A DNA stretch of 64,000 nt. Origin: Aureobasidium sp. EXF-3400 (Eukaryota; Ascomycota; Dothideomycetes; Dothideales; Saccotheciaceae). The notes under the pieces were generated by a model that was not told the origin of the DNA, made no database searches, and was given only the letters and a program-made list of their open reading frames with translations. The position numbers were made by a program, and so were the translations under genes. The stretch covers positions 209,643 through 273,642 of the forward strand of contig SWBL01000016.1 of NCBI GenBank assembly GCA_024195585.1. Reading direction: 5' to 3'. Positions 43,004 through 53,971 of the stretch are shown piece after piece. Every line of letters starts with the position of its first letter. Positions within the stretch are counted from its first letter, which is position 1.

Positions 43004-45178
43004 ATGAAGCAGGCTGCTACTAATCTTCTGGCTGTTGCCTCCACGGCATATGCTTACACTTCCGCTGTTGGGTCCAAGAGTGGATGCTACTGGAACACCG
43101 ATGCTGGACCGTTCAACACTCGCTTTGGTCATGACTTCAGTCTCGATCTCTATGGCACAGTTCAGGACCTGATCCCTGATACCTACACCGTCAATGCCGG
43201 TGTAAACCCTCTTGCTCGTCGCTTTGACATTGTCAACGTTGGCCTTGATGCAAGTGATCAATCCTTGACCCTCACTGTCCCCGGTGGACAAACCAATGGT
43301 CCCATTTCAACTGCTCAGCTCACAACAAACTACAACGACATTCTCTATGCTTCTGTCCGCACTGTGGCTAAGATCTCCAACGTTCCTGGTACTACCAATG
43401 CTTTCATCTTCTACGCCAACGACACCCAAGAAGTCGATTTTGCATTTCTCACTTCTGATCTGTCCAAGGCCTGGCTCACCAACGAGCAAAACTCAAACAC
43501 TTCTCCTTACTCTACCTACAGTGTAGCTGCACCTGCTGATGCAAACACTGCTTGGCACGAGTACAGACTCGATTGGTTGCCCGGAGTTTCCAAATTTTTC
43601 ATCGACGGAGTTTTGGTGCAAACCATTACCGATAATGTACCCACTGCTCCTGGCTCCTGGATCTGGAATAATTGGAGTAACGGCAATTGTGAGCTAATAA
43701 ATTTGCATCAAAATATCTAGTATATGTGCTAACATCGGGTAGCGTGGGCACAGGGACCTCCCCTTGCTGACAGTGTGTTGAAGATTCGCAGTATTGATGC
43801 GTACTTCAACCGCACTAGTGTGGCTGATAACATCAGCTCGAACCCTAACAACTGTCCTGCTGTTGTTCTCCCTTCGTCGTCGAGTATTGCTCTTCTCCCT
43901 TCGTCGTCTAGCATTGCTCTTCTGCCGTCGTCGTCTGCTATCGCTCTTTTGCCCACATCTGTCTCATCGAGTTCCGCAAGCGTTGCTTCCTCGTCTTCAT
44001 CGAGCGCTTCTCTTTCATCGAGCTCGGTCTCCTCGTCTTCAACTTCTTCATCCGCATCTTCCTCTGCTTCGGTTGTTTCTTCTTCCTCGACCTCATCGTC
44101 CGTTGCTTCATCATCCACCAAGTCGTCGTCCTCTTCAGTTGCATCGAGCTCTTCTTCCTCTTCTTCTTCTTCGATCGCATCGACCACTTCGTCCTCGTCA
44201 TCTTCCAGCGTTGCCCCTGTCCAGACTGCTCCTGCGACAGTGTCATTCACTACAGTCACCACTGCCTGGACTGGTTTGGTTACCACTACAACAACCGCAG
44301 TCTCCGGCCTTGTCGCTACCGTGTACGTGCAGACTCCCGCCAAGAAGGGACAAGTCGTTAGCACATCATCCACAGCAAAGGCCTCATACACCACTGTGAC
44401 GACACACTCGGGTACCGCATCCACCATCGGCTATGTTACCGCAACTCCCAAGGTTGCAGGCGCCACAACCACCGTCACTGTCGTTTACCCTACCCCTGTC
44501 TTGACCTGCGGCAACTCAGGCATCAACTTCGCCGCCTACAAGAACAAGTTCCTCGGCGGTCAAGCAACCTACGGCTACCCTTCGTTCGTCCCCGAGACCT
44601 ACAAGAAGGTCTCGCCATGGTTTGCCGATGACACCACCTACATTGCTGAATCTAACGACGCTTACGGTACTTACATCAACGTATACGGTTACTACCCTGT
44701 TGATGCCACCAACCTTGTTCTGGACCATACTTTCTACCTCTTCGCCTCGCAGACTGGCTACTACTCCTTGAACATCCCTTACACTGATGACATCCAGTTC
44801 GTCTGGATTGGTAGTGATGCAGTGTCAGGCTGGACCAGAGCAAACGCCGACATTACTCAATTCTGGAGTTCGCAGATTGCCACCCAGACTCCTCAGACGT
44901 TGGCATACTATCTCACTGTTGGCTCCTACCTTCCCAGTAAGCTTCTTCTTTGTCCTTTGAGATTTGATACAATGACTAACACTTCGATAGTTCGCACCAT
45001 GTGGGCCAATGGAGGTGGTCAAGGAGATATGCGTTTCAACATCTATGCTCCTGATGGCAGTTCGGTGCTTTCGAGCACCCCTGGATCGAACGCGGGTGTC
45101 AGCAGTGTGGACATTGTCAAGTACCCTTGCAACAGTGCTGCTGGAGCTCAATACCCTGCTTGGGGTAAGGAGACTTAA
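43004..45178 (+). CDS. Cell-surface protein: GH16-like domain, Ser-rich linker, GLEYA adhesin domain
   Basis: Exons 43004-43688, 43743-44936 and 44991-45178 give 688 residues. A signal peptide (MKQAATNLLAVASTAYA) leads into a GH16/laminarinase-like beta-jelly roll (to ~260; HEYRLDWLPGVSKFFIDGVL and WNNWSNGN). Its expected ExDxE active-site motif reads QEVDFAFLTSD, so the second Glu is Ala and hydrolysis is unlikely. Residues ~275-400 are Ser-rich, with a thrice-repeated IALLPSSS unit, then a Thr/Val-rich part; this is a probable O-mannosylated stalk. The C-terminal ~230 residues are a PA14/GLEYA fold (YLFASQTGYYSLNIPYTDDI, QFVWIGSDAVSGW) that binds glycans in fungal adhesins. No GPI signal is evident. 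Confidence 0.88.
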
Positions 45179-45988
45179 GCATCAGTGTTGCAGCAGAGTG
45201 AGAAGATGATTCAGGGTATGATTCTGATAAAGTATATAATTCTTGAGCGTAAATGTATGTGTATAATGCTGAAAATTCCCTTTTATTATTGTTTCTAGTG
45301 TGAGAGTGTTCCAGAAAACTTTGAAGTAGTGTTGGCAAAGCAGCTGCAGTCCACCACTCAACGACCTACCTACCTTGTGAACATACAAAGACGGTGCGCT
45401 TCTGTCAGGGGTGAGACTCCTCCCAGACCATCTCCTTGTCATCCTTATTTGTAGACTTTTGATTTTTAACAGGGTTTGCCGAAGCCGAAGTACTTTATAA
45501 CTGGTTACGAACTTTGGAATAAGTAAGCTGATTTTGACGAGGCTAATATTCTTTCAAGAGCATTACTCCGCCATCCGCCATAATCATCAACATTCGGACA
45601 GGAGAACAGGCTCGTCTTACTGGTAAACCACTAATCGATACGACCGGGGTAAGGCATGTAAATATTGGGAAGAAGTTGAAGCAGACATGTTGTACAGATC
45701 TGACTGCGACGAACATGCCTCCTCATCACCTGCCCTGTCGAGATTTCTCTGTAGTCGACTCACGCTACCAGAGAATATGCGATCGTCCCAGTACGATTGT
45801 ATCAACACTGCAAGTGGGAGATGCAAAAGTGGATGTTTTGCTCGAATTCTATCCTGGATTCTGCGTCTAACATGGTCTCTTGCCGCCTACGTACCACATG
45901 ATCTCGCTTCTCATCCATAAATGCCACACTTACGTCCTCAGTATCTCCAAGCAGACGAGCATTCATAGACCTCTACTATGAGCTATGT
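45179..45988. other. Intergenic stretch
   Basis: About 810 nt between converging genes. Nothing recognisable. Confidence 0.4.
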
Positions 45989-46282
45989 TCACTCATCTTC
46001 GCAGTAACACCAGTCACACCAAAGTCCGTCTCCGCCATGTTCATTTCCGAGATTATCGCACCTGCCACCCGATGCAATACAGCCGTTCTTGTTGCAATTT
46101 GCAGTAGAACAGATGCCTCCCGAAACACAAGACCAAACAAAGTGATTGGGCGTCTGTGGCTTTGGCGAGACTTTCACAAGATTGATGGTTGAGTTTGTTT
46201 CGATTGCCGCAGCGTGCGCTGAAGTCTCGAAGAGGACGAGAAGCATCATAAGAGATGACAGATGTTGGATGTAGGCCTTCAT
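45989..46282 (-). CDS. Small secreted cysteine-rich protein
   Basis: A 97-residue frame from ATG at 46282. It has a clear signal peptide (hydrophobic SSLMMLLVLFETSAHA, likely cut after AHA) and a short linker with Asn-Ser-Thr and Pro/Lys. A compact C-terminal domain has eight cysteines in the order C-x5-C-x4-C-x4-C-x6-C-x13-C-x2-C-x1-C, and the protein ends in acidic residues after YC. The small size, signal and even cysteine count fit an apoplastic effector, a defensin-like or antimicrobial peptide, or a small lectin; sequence alone cannot decide. No homologue comes to mind. Its neighbour on the other side of a spacer is a surface adhesin, but no link is implied. Confidence 0.75.
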   Translation of the reverse strand: MKAYIQHLSSLMMLLVLFETSAHAAAIETNSTINLVKVSPKPQTPNHFVWSCVSGGICSTANCNKNGCIASGGRCDNLGNEHGGDGLWCDWCYCEDE

Positions 46283-47145
46283 GGTGTGATGACGGGGCAG
46301 TGTAGTAATGGAGTGGCTTGATTTTCTTATCAGAATATGGCATAGGATGTGAAACACCTGATCATCGACTGCGTACCTTCAGGTTGCTATCTCTTGTAAG
46401 AACAAAAAGTAGCAGAAAGCTTTAAGATGCTTACTGGAATTGCAGAGAGTTGCTGAAGAGCAAGGAGGTTGACGAATAAGTGGCTTATTTATATGTCCCT
46501 TGCACAGTATCATCCGCACGTCTCGACCAAGTATCAGTCGTGCGTGACCAACTAACGTTATCTCTCAATATCATGCAATACCATTGCATGGTCATATGGG
46601 TCGTGAGGTGCCACATCGTGATAGAGCAAGCCGTCAACAGCTTCATACTTCGATTTTGCCATGTTTTCAGTCTGCCTCATTATGGTTCGCTCTTTACATC
46701 ATACGTAACTACTCACATTACTGCCTTCTTCACAAGAAAGAATCTGGTGGATAGTAAATGATACCATGAGCAACCTCACCTCAGCGGGTTTTGATTCTCT
46801 TGAACAGGTCGTGATATCTGGAGTCAATATGGCTCCACGGACAAAAGTCCGACACTGCTTCCGAAAGTCGTAATCTCATTTATATGATTTCGAGATCACT
46901 TCACAGAGGTTTGGTGCAATGCTTATCTACTCCAATGTGGAAGGTCTTGACAATCTCTTGGCACAGTGCTGATTGTAGGAACCATCCTCGGTCTAAGATT
47001 TTTCCTTCTTGTCATCTTATGTTTACCCCTCATCTGTCTTCTCCCTTCTCTTGTGCCCTCACTCTTCATCCTCTGTCGTCACAAATACCTATTGAGGACC
47101 ATTTCTCAGACTTGCTCTTTGCCACACGTGCGACCTCCTGGGAAT
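46283..47145. other. Gene-less stretch
   Basis: Promoter side of the cysteine-rich gene, then C/T-rich sequence (46990-47100) that may be the leader of the frame at 47146. Nothing else seen. Confidence 0.35.
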
Positions 47146-47517
47146 ATGTCTCAGCCTGTAGATTCCTCTATCGACACCCCAGTTGACATATCGGATGATG
47201 ATTGCGATCGAACAGGGCCATTGGTAATTCACACTACACCCTTGATATACTATAAGATTGCTCACATCTTGCTGCAGACAGACCCGAGAATTGAAATCAC
47301 GGTGGTTGATCAACAGCAGAATCGACTCATGTTTGCTGTCAAGTCTCGTTATCCGAATCTGCGAGTCATCATCGAATCTCTGTCTTCGAAGATCACAGAA
47401 GATGCTGCACTCAGTCTATCAATCACTCGGAACGATGGTGGCTATCAGTTTACTTATGTCATTAGCGGTACGAGCAAAGCTGACGCGAGGATGTTTTTCT
47501 TTGGCCATAATGATTGA
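47146..47517 (+). CDS. Hypothetical small protein
   Basis: A 123-residue frame from an ATG following a C/T-rich leader. It starts MSQPVDSSIDTPVDISDDDC. The middle alternates hydrophobic and polar residues as in beta strands and helices (IEITVVDQQQNRLMFAVKSR, LRVIIESLSSKI), and it ends in GGYQFTYVISGTSKADARMF. No signal peptide, membrane span or recognisable domain. A longer in-frame hydrophobic N-terminus upstream (from 46966) starts without an ATG context I trust. It lies in a gene-poor stretch, so it may be an orphan gene or chance. Confidence 0.4.
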   Translation: MSQPVDSSIDTPVDISDDDCDRTGPLVIHTTPLIYYKIAHILLQTDPRIEITVVDQQQNRLMFAVKSRYPNLRVIIESLSSKITEDAALSLSITRNDGGYQFTYVISGTSKADARMFFFGHND

Positions 47518-50089
47518 AGCTGAAAAGGCATATACTCAGTTAGAAGGTTCTGATATGATGTTTGAGAGTGGTAGTCTCGACTGAGGTCCGTGACTACCAT
47601 AATCTTCTTATGGCGACCCCAAGCGTCTGGCTTAGACTATGGAAAAGCACGATAGCTCCAAGATCAGACACGTACTGTACACTGTATCAAACAAGCCGAG
47701 GCGATCCTAAAGTCCCAATGCCAGCTATCTGTACCACATTATGGTGCAGAAACACTACGATCTTCTCATTCGGCTAGAAGCAAGATTACGAATGGACTTG
47801 TTGTAAACGAGTGGATGCATTGTCACAGGGTCTAAGAAACAAGGTACAGTGACTAGGTCTTGAGGTGACAGTAATGGTACTGTGTCAAATGTGTCAATGC
47901 TAGCAAGCGTTGATGGAGTCGATGATGGTGGAGGATCTTTTGTCGAACTGCCACATTCTTGGTTCACTGTCGGTAGAGCATCAGGTCCGTGACTCCATTC
48001 TATTTCCGAGATATCTCATAATCTGTGTCTCTACTGACTGCAATCAGTAGACACACAGATCATTATTGGTTTCGTGGGAGACACAAATTCAGGGGTAGGA
48101 TCGTAGACCTGCTTGTTCTCCTTACTTCTCTTGAGATCGAGCGTCTCTCTGACATAGATCCTCTTCCCTTGAGTCCACCTTTGACCGACCAAGCACATCC
48201 GATCTTGAGGACGGCGGCGATAGTGTTGCCGGCGGAGTCTCGCTTTGGCACACGAAGTTTACAGACACTCGGTTGCTTTGTATCTAGCTGTTCAGAGTAT
48301 AGGTCTCAAAGAAAGCCACAGTTGGCGTGTACGCTGCGATGAGCAGCTCATTGGTCCAATGAAGTAAGATCTCCATCGCGGATGCGACGTCTCGGTCGAA
48401 AGACTAGTCTCCTTGTTTGTCAGACATGGCAGCCGCATGTTTCGTACTCATTCAACACTGGTGGAGTCGTTCGAGCGTTCAGACCCACCTTTTCTCGAGC
48501 TCATCGTTCCCCAACGAGGTTTTTTCGGGCTCGGCAAACAGTCCTTACTTGTCTGAGCGATAAGACTTCCTGGGAAGAGGGGAGAAAATATCATCAGAGA
48601 GTTCATGCTGTATGATCGAGATTGACGGGGCATTATTGTTCTGAGGTGTGCTTCACACTTACAGAGACATCCCCTCCCGAAATCGAACGACTTTTCTTGA
48701 TTTTCTCAAGTGAGGCCCGGCTCAACGCCCTCGACTCTGTCAAGCTCCTCCTCGTCCTCCATCTGAGGATCGGCTCCGTCGCTGCCAAGCAGGCGGACTC
48801 ATTCAATGGAGTGATCTCGAACGACCATTGCACATCCTTCGTCAAAAGATCTCAGACACAGCTTGCTGTCGACAAAGCGGCTTCGTACGACCAGCTCCGC
48901 GACTCCCTCCTCAAAGCCTCCGATTTGGCTATAGTAAACCCAGGCTGGCTCCACGACATCCGTAGAGGCGCGGCGCGTGACGCAACAGACATCCAGACTG
49001 CAAATGTCCGAGGTTTGGTTGGCGCACAGGAACAACAGTCTCGTCAGGTAGAGAAGAAACCAGGTCTATGATCCTTCACGGATACACATACTCTCCATTA
49101 CAGCCTTTTGTCTTCTCCTGACGTGCATCACAAACTACTATATCGATGGATATGGGAAGAGATTCAAATGAAGATTCACAGACCCGAGCAACTATTATGA
49201 CTAGTGGCAGCTTCCCAGAATTGCTATGATCTGCTCCGGTTTCTCAAGCCTATCCTTTGGCGGCTCGAATTGCTGATGTCCAGATCTCCTCATCCTTAGG
49301 ATTGAAGGGCAGTGCAATTGGCTGATATTGCCATTGAACTTGCGTGCAATAGTGGAGGTCTCAGGCTTTACAAACGCCTGGAATGAATTACTCAAGACCA
49401 CTACGATTAGTGACTGGTCTGGAGAGTATTTTCGTTACATATATGCATTTCCCTTCTGACCACACTCGATGTCGTCCTCGAAAACTTTCTGCAGAATGAG
49501 CGATAAACCAAAACTTAGATCACTGGTTACTCCTCTTTCGTATAGAGGTTCTACTACTAAGCCCAATCCGGCTATGGCTAACAAGGAGCGGGCTATCGTA
49601 TGGACACATTCGACGCCATAAAGGTACCGTCTACCCTACAAGACAGAGTGCATCTTGGGTTAGAAGGAGTGCACTAGGATCAAGACTGTGAGTGACGGGG
49701 CAGTGACGAGGTGGACTTCCGCCATCCAGTCGGAGCGAGCAATTTTCTCTGCCCGACTCGATGAGGTTGGCGCGATAGAACGCCCTGGGAGCCATCCAGG
49801 CTGCGCTGGCCATGATCATGCCTTCTTTGTTTTCACTTTGGCCTTGCTTCACGTTAGTCCTGTTTCAGCTTTGCTTTGCTTTACCTCTCTTTGCTTTACT
49901 CTGCCTTGCTGTTCTATTTTGTTTTGCTCTATCCAGCTCTGTTCTTTCAGCATGTTGATACAAGACAGCCAACGACATGGCTGCTTGCAGTGCCCATACG
50001 AGCGGTCCAAACTCTTGCCAAGATGATCAATCGGGTCTGTGTACCCGTGAACTTGTTTCTGTCTCCTTCAGTGTATGCGATGCCTTTAA
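47518..50089. other. Gene-poor stretch with weak coding-like fragments
   Basis: About 2.6 kb. A plus-strand frame at about 48650-49071 has a protein-like middle (TSPPEIERLFLIFSSEARLN, SYDQLRDSLLKASDLAIVNP) but contains no ATG, so it would need an upstream exon. An acceptor (TTCTGAG) precedes it at about 48642, and a frame with VESFERSDPPFLELIVPQRG precedes that. The rest, including a pyrimidine-rich run of TTTGCTTTGCTTTACC type at 49870-49940, holds nothing I can name. Confidence 0.3.
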
Positions 50090-50629
50090 TCACCTGCTGC
50101 CAATCGAAAGACAACTGGAAAGGGGGCTCGGAAATATGCGCATAGTCATGAGCATCATAGACCTGGTCTCTTCACGTTTCCTGTACTCCACGTCGACTCG
50201 TGGGAGCACAAACTCGACGTCAGACACCTTTGTTGCGTACACTCTGCTGCTGTGCAGCTCAACTTCGATCCGCGTTATGGTTTGTTCGACCTTCTCAACC
50301 AAGATGCCGTAGTTGTGACAGTTCCGACTACGCACAGGGTTCAGGAAATGCTGGTATTGGGCCAAATAAGCCGTCAGGTCTGTTGTGTCGACGGTCAGAA
50401 ATCTGAAGAGGCGACAGAACTTCGCGAGCAGGCATTTTGCGTGATCGAGACTGCTTTGCTTGGTCATGAGAAGTTTGACCTTTCTCATCGCTTGCTTGTG
50501 TTGTAGGACCAGCTGTTTGCAGGCGCTCAGGCCCGCAGATGCGACTGGAGCAGCTGGGTCGACGGCCGGTATCAAGCCTATCTCGCCAGGAGTGAGCTGT
50601 GACTTGCGGTCCAACAGGCTGAACAACAT
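50090..50629 (-). CDS. Hypothetical helical protein (possible exon)
   Basis: From the first ATG (MLFSLLDRKSQLTPGEIGLI) the frame encodes 179 residues. The open frame begins upstream at 50707 without an ATG, behind an acceptor-like TATCAGTACAG, so an upstream exon is possible. Composition is protein-like with long amphipathic helices (KQLVLQHKQAMRKVKLLMTK, YGILVEKVEQTITRIEVELH). The plus strand over the same interval also has open frames with plausible splice sites (GTGAGC at 50592, GTATGT at 50671), so the coding strand is not settled. No family recognised. Confidence 0.35.
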   Translation of the reverse strand: MLFSLLDRKSQLTPGEIGLIPAVDPAAPVASAGLSACKQLVLQHKQAMRKVKLLMTKQSSLDHAKCLLAKFCRLFRFLTVDTTDLTAYLAQYQHFLNPVRSRNCHNYGILVEKVEQTITRIEVELHSSRVYATKVSDVEFVLPRVDVEYRKREETRSMMLMTMRIFPSPLSSCLSIGSR

Positions 50630-51273
50630 ACGCCAGAGACCGCCGTTCGAGGTCGCGAGCGGAGTCAAAGGTATGTCTGTACTGATAAAGATCGAGTACA
50701 AGAGCACGAAAATGCCACAGTCGTCAGTGTTTTCCTGTTGTTGACACTGTTCGCTAATGAGGCTTCTGCCCTTCTGACTTCTTGCAAAGTCCTGCCACCT
50801 CCACTTCCGCTCACCGGACTCATGGAACTCTTTCCGTCTTCCTCACGACTGGCGCAGAAAGGTTGGCGACAGCCGCGAATGGCTTCAGGAGTTATTGGCC
50901 CCTCCTCATGGACATCGCATGGAAGCAGGAAACACCGGGAGATCAGGTTCATGACTCAATGATGTCTCTCAGTCACTCCGAGGTCGCAGTCCTTATTGCC
51001 TACAGTCATTGTTTAGTACTTCGCTTCCCTGGTTTGTGGGAGACATATCGAAGGAGATAAAGTAATCATTCCTCGGAGTAATCATTCACATCCTCCATGT
51101 GTGACATCAAGATGCTGCATATGAGTTTAGACCCCTTACTGGTCTGGAAGAAAGAGGACGAAAACAGATGTCAAGGAAAGGGCGTGGATATGTTGGTGTG
51201 CGGAATTTGATTCCGCGATGATGGAGAATATATTGCGGGCTGTGGGGCTCTTTCCCGACGACACGACAGCTTG
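50630..51273. other. Ambiguous stretch upstream of the decarboxylase
   Basis: Open frames on both strands overlap at 50740-51060, one on the plus strand ending LIAYSHCLVLRFPGLWETYR. I cannot decide which, if any, is coding. The final 200 nt include the decarboxylase promoter. Confidence 0.3.
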
Positions 51274-53028
51274 ATGCTTCTCCTACGTCGCCATATTCTT
51301 CCTCGAACCCTGAGGCATATCCAAATAGCCAAGATGAGCAGTCAATCACTTCCGGTTCGCAAGGTCAACGGCACCAGCAACGAGTCCAGCATGACTGTTC
51401 GCGACGAACGCACCGTCCCTCCGATGGGCATGACGTCGAGTCAATTCAACGATGCAGCAACAGAGGCCATTCAAGATATCACGGACTACTACGAAAATAT
51501 TACCGACCGTCCTGTTCTCCCTTCAGTCGAACCTGGATACCTCGCAAAGCTGCTGCCTCAATCACCGCCTACCGAAGCCGAGAGCTGGGACAAGATTCGC
51601 GCAGATATGGAATCAAAGATTATGCCCGGCATGACACATTGGCAGAGCCCAGACTTCATGGCTTTCTTCCCAGCCAGCAGTTCGTACCCGGGTATGATGG
51701 GAGAGCTATGGTCTGCAGCTCTGACTGTTCCTGCCTTCAATTGGCTGTGCTCGCCTGCCGTCACTGAACTCGAGACAATCGTTATGGATTGGGTTGCTCA
51801 AATGCTTGCACTACCCGATTGCTTCTTGTCGAAAGGCAAGGGTGGTGGCGTCATTCAGGGTTCTGCCTCCGAAGCCATTGTCACTTGCATGGTTGCAGCA
51901 CGCGAACGCTACGTGACAAGGATACTCGAGAAAGAAGGCATTGCCCTCACCGAAGAACAAAAGGAAGATCGATCTGCTGAGATTAGGAGTAAACTTGTTG
52001 CATTGGCTACAAAACACACACACAGCTCTACCCACAAGGGTGCAAACATCGCAGGCACAAGGTTCCGTAGCATCGACACTTTGCTGTCCAACGACTTCGC
52101 CCTCCAAGGCCATGAACTCCGCTCTACCATCGAGAAACTCAAGTCTCAAGGTCTGGAGCCATACTTCTTGACAGTATCTCTGGGAACAACAAACACCTGC
52201 GCAGTCGACGACTTTGCATCCATCTCAGAAGTCAAGAAAGACTACCCCGACATCTGGATTCACGTCGATGCCGCATACGCTGGTGTCGCCCTAGTCCTAC
52301 CCGAATACCAACACTACTGCAAACACTTCTCCACATTCGATTCCTTTGACACAAACATGCACAAATGGCTTCTCACCAACTTCGACGCTTCGTGTCTTTT
52401 TGTCCAGAACCGTCGCGATCTCACGGATGCACTATCGATCACACCCGCCTACCTACGCAACAACTTCTCAGACCAAGGACTGGTAACCGACTACCGCGAC
52501 TGGCAGATCCCTCTGGGTCGCCGTTTCCGCGCTCTCAAAGTCTGGTTCGTGATAAGGACTTGGGGAGTTGAAGGCTTGAGAAAGCACATCTCACATCATC
52601 TGAAGCTCTCAGATCTCTTTGTGGAGTTAGTAAAGAGCAGAAGCGATCTCTTCACCATTATCACGCCACCAGCCTTTGCTCTTGTGGTACTCGCCATCAA
52701 CCCTACCCGCAAACAGCACGCCCCCAAGCCCTCAACAACAGAAGGAGAGTCAGATGCACAAAACACTGTTCCATACCAAGACTCTCATCTCGCGGTCATT
52801 CCCCAACAACCCGATTCCTCGGTGTTGGAACAGGCGAACGCGAATACGAAAAAAGTATACGATATTGTGGATGAGAGCAAGAAAGTGTTTTTGACGAGTT
52901 CGTTGGTGGGAGAGGCTTATGCTATTCGTGTGGTCAGTGCGAATCCGTTGGCGAGTGAGGAGGGGATTAGAAAGGTGTTCAGCTTGCTTGTTGAGGCTGC
53001 TGAGAGTGTGCTTGGGGATGGTAAGTAG
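51274..53028 (+). CDS. Group II PLP-dependent amino-acid decarboxylase (aromatic-L-amino-acid type)
   Basis: An intronless frame of 584 residues from the ATG at 51274, or 564 from the ATG at 51334 (MSSQSLPVRK). The extra 20 residues are basic and could direct mitochondrial import. The fold-type I domain includes WQSPDFMAFFPASSSYPGMM, the pocket GVIQGSASEAIVTCMVAAR, WIHVDAAYAG for PLP nitrogen contact, and FDTNMHKWLLTNFDASCLFV, whose His-Lys carries the Schiff-base lysine (residue ~365). This matches plant and animal tyrosine/DOPA/tryptophan decarboxylases. A ~50-residue Pro/Ser/Gln-rich insert near the C-terminus is unusual. Substrate is not predictable, but aromatic amino acids are most likely. 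Confidence 0.9.
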   Translation: MLLLRRHILPRTLRHIQIAKMSSQSLPVRKVNGTSNESSMTVRDERTVPPMGMTSSQFNDAATEAIQDITDYYENITDRPVLPSVEPGYLAKLLPQSPPTEAESWDKIRADMESKIMPGMTHWQSPDFMAFFPASSSYPGMMGELWSAALTVPAFNWLCSPAVTELETIVMDWVAQMLALPDCFLSKGKGGGVIQGSASEAIVTCMVAARERYVTRILEKEGIALTEEQKEDRSAEIRSKLVALATKHTHSSTHKGANIAGTRFRSIDTLLSNDFALQGHELRSTIEKLKSQGLEPYFLTVSLGTTNTCAVDDFASISEVKKDYPDIWIHVDAAYAGVALVLPEYQHYCKHFSTFDSFDTNMHKWLLTNFDASCLFVQNRRDLTDALSITPAYLRNNFSDQGLVTDYRDWQIPLGRRFRALKVWFVIRTWGVEGLRKHISHHLKLSDLFVELVKSRSDLFTIITPPAFALVVLAINPTRKQHAPKPSTTEGESDAQNTVPYQDSHLAVIPQQPDSSVLEQANANTKKVYDIVDESKKVFLTSSLVGEAYAIRVVSANPLASEEGIRKVFSLLVEAAESVLGDGK

Positions 53029-53971
53029 GGTATGTATGTTTCTCGCCTAAGCCTAGATCTTGCATCCCGTCATCTCTACTCAATCACAGACTATCTCCCA
53101 TAGACATTGTTCTTTACACAGAGATCGGATTTCTCGTTGGCTTTCTCTGGAGGCTTCTCCAGCCGGGGCTCCTCTCTGCATTTCATCGGCAAGTTTCATG
53201 TCAGCACGGGAAGCTGAAAGCCATGAAGACTAGCATGAAGGTACTCAGGTCTAGTAGGTACATATACCTTCTCCAAAAAACATCTCCGCTCTACGTCCTA
53301 TTCTGCATTAATCCAGGTCTTTCCTTGCCATGGTAGAGATGGAGAGTGATACATATCTGTACTGCTCACTGACCTCAGGCAATCATCACGCTCTCTACCA
53401 TGCCTTTGGCTTCTTCATGACAAGACTCGAAAGAACTACAGCTTCTCAGCCATAACTCTTGATCATCCTCATGGTGTGTCCAGGCTTCAAGGTTTGCGAT
53501 ACTGTAGACCAGTCTCGCGGGCTTTGTTATAGCCTTTCTGATCTTGGTTCGAATCCCGCAATCGAAAAGTTTTCCCACAAGACGAGGAAGTTATGATCAT
53601 GAGTATTCGTTGCATCACCCTTTACGTATGCACTTGGAGTTGACCGCTTGGAAGACTTGTCCCTTGCCTCCTTTTCTCACTACCTTGAAGAGTTTATGTT
53701 CTAGTCATAATCTCTTCAAGCACGTAAGCCATCTCATTCGTTCATGATTCGGGTGTACGTATCCCTTGCTTCCTTACGATTCGGGAAGAAGCGACACCTA
53801 CTTCTACTATATAAACCAAACTAAGGATCGGGACAGCAAAACACAAACTGCGGAAAACATCCATCAGAATCACTGCTGATCTGGGTCGTGGTGATGGCAG
53901 TGCTCGTGACGGAATCACTACATATCTACTGTAGATCCTTATAAACTCACGCTAGGTATGTAAACAAACGA

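Noticed and set aside
43729..44427. Long acidic open frame on the minus strand
   Set aside because: It is the antisense shadow of the Ser-codon repeats (TCN/AGY) in the GH16-GLEYA stalk.
48622..49071. Frame of about 149 codons as a complete gene
   Set aside because: It contains no ATG; the nominal start is TTG, and it could only be an internal exon.
53485..53570. Possible tRNA with GGTTCGAATCC B-box
   Set aside because: The T-stem would have two mismatches, no acceptor stem pairs across the expected distance and the A-box is poor; at most a tRNA-like relic.
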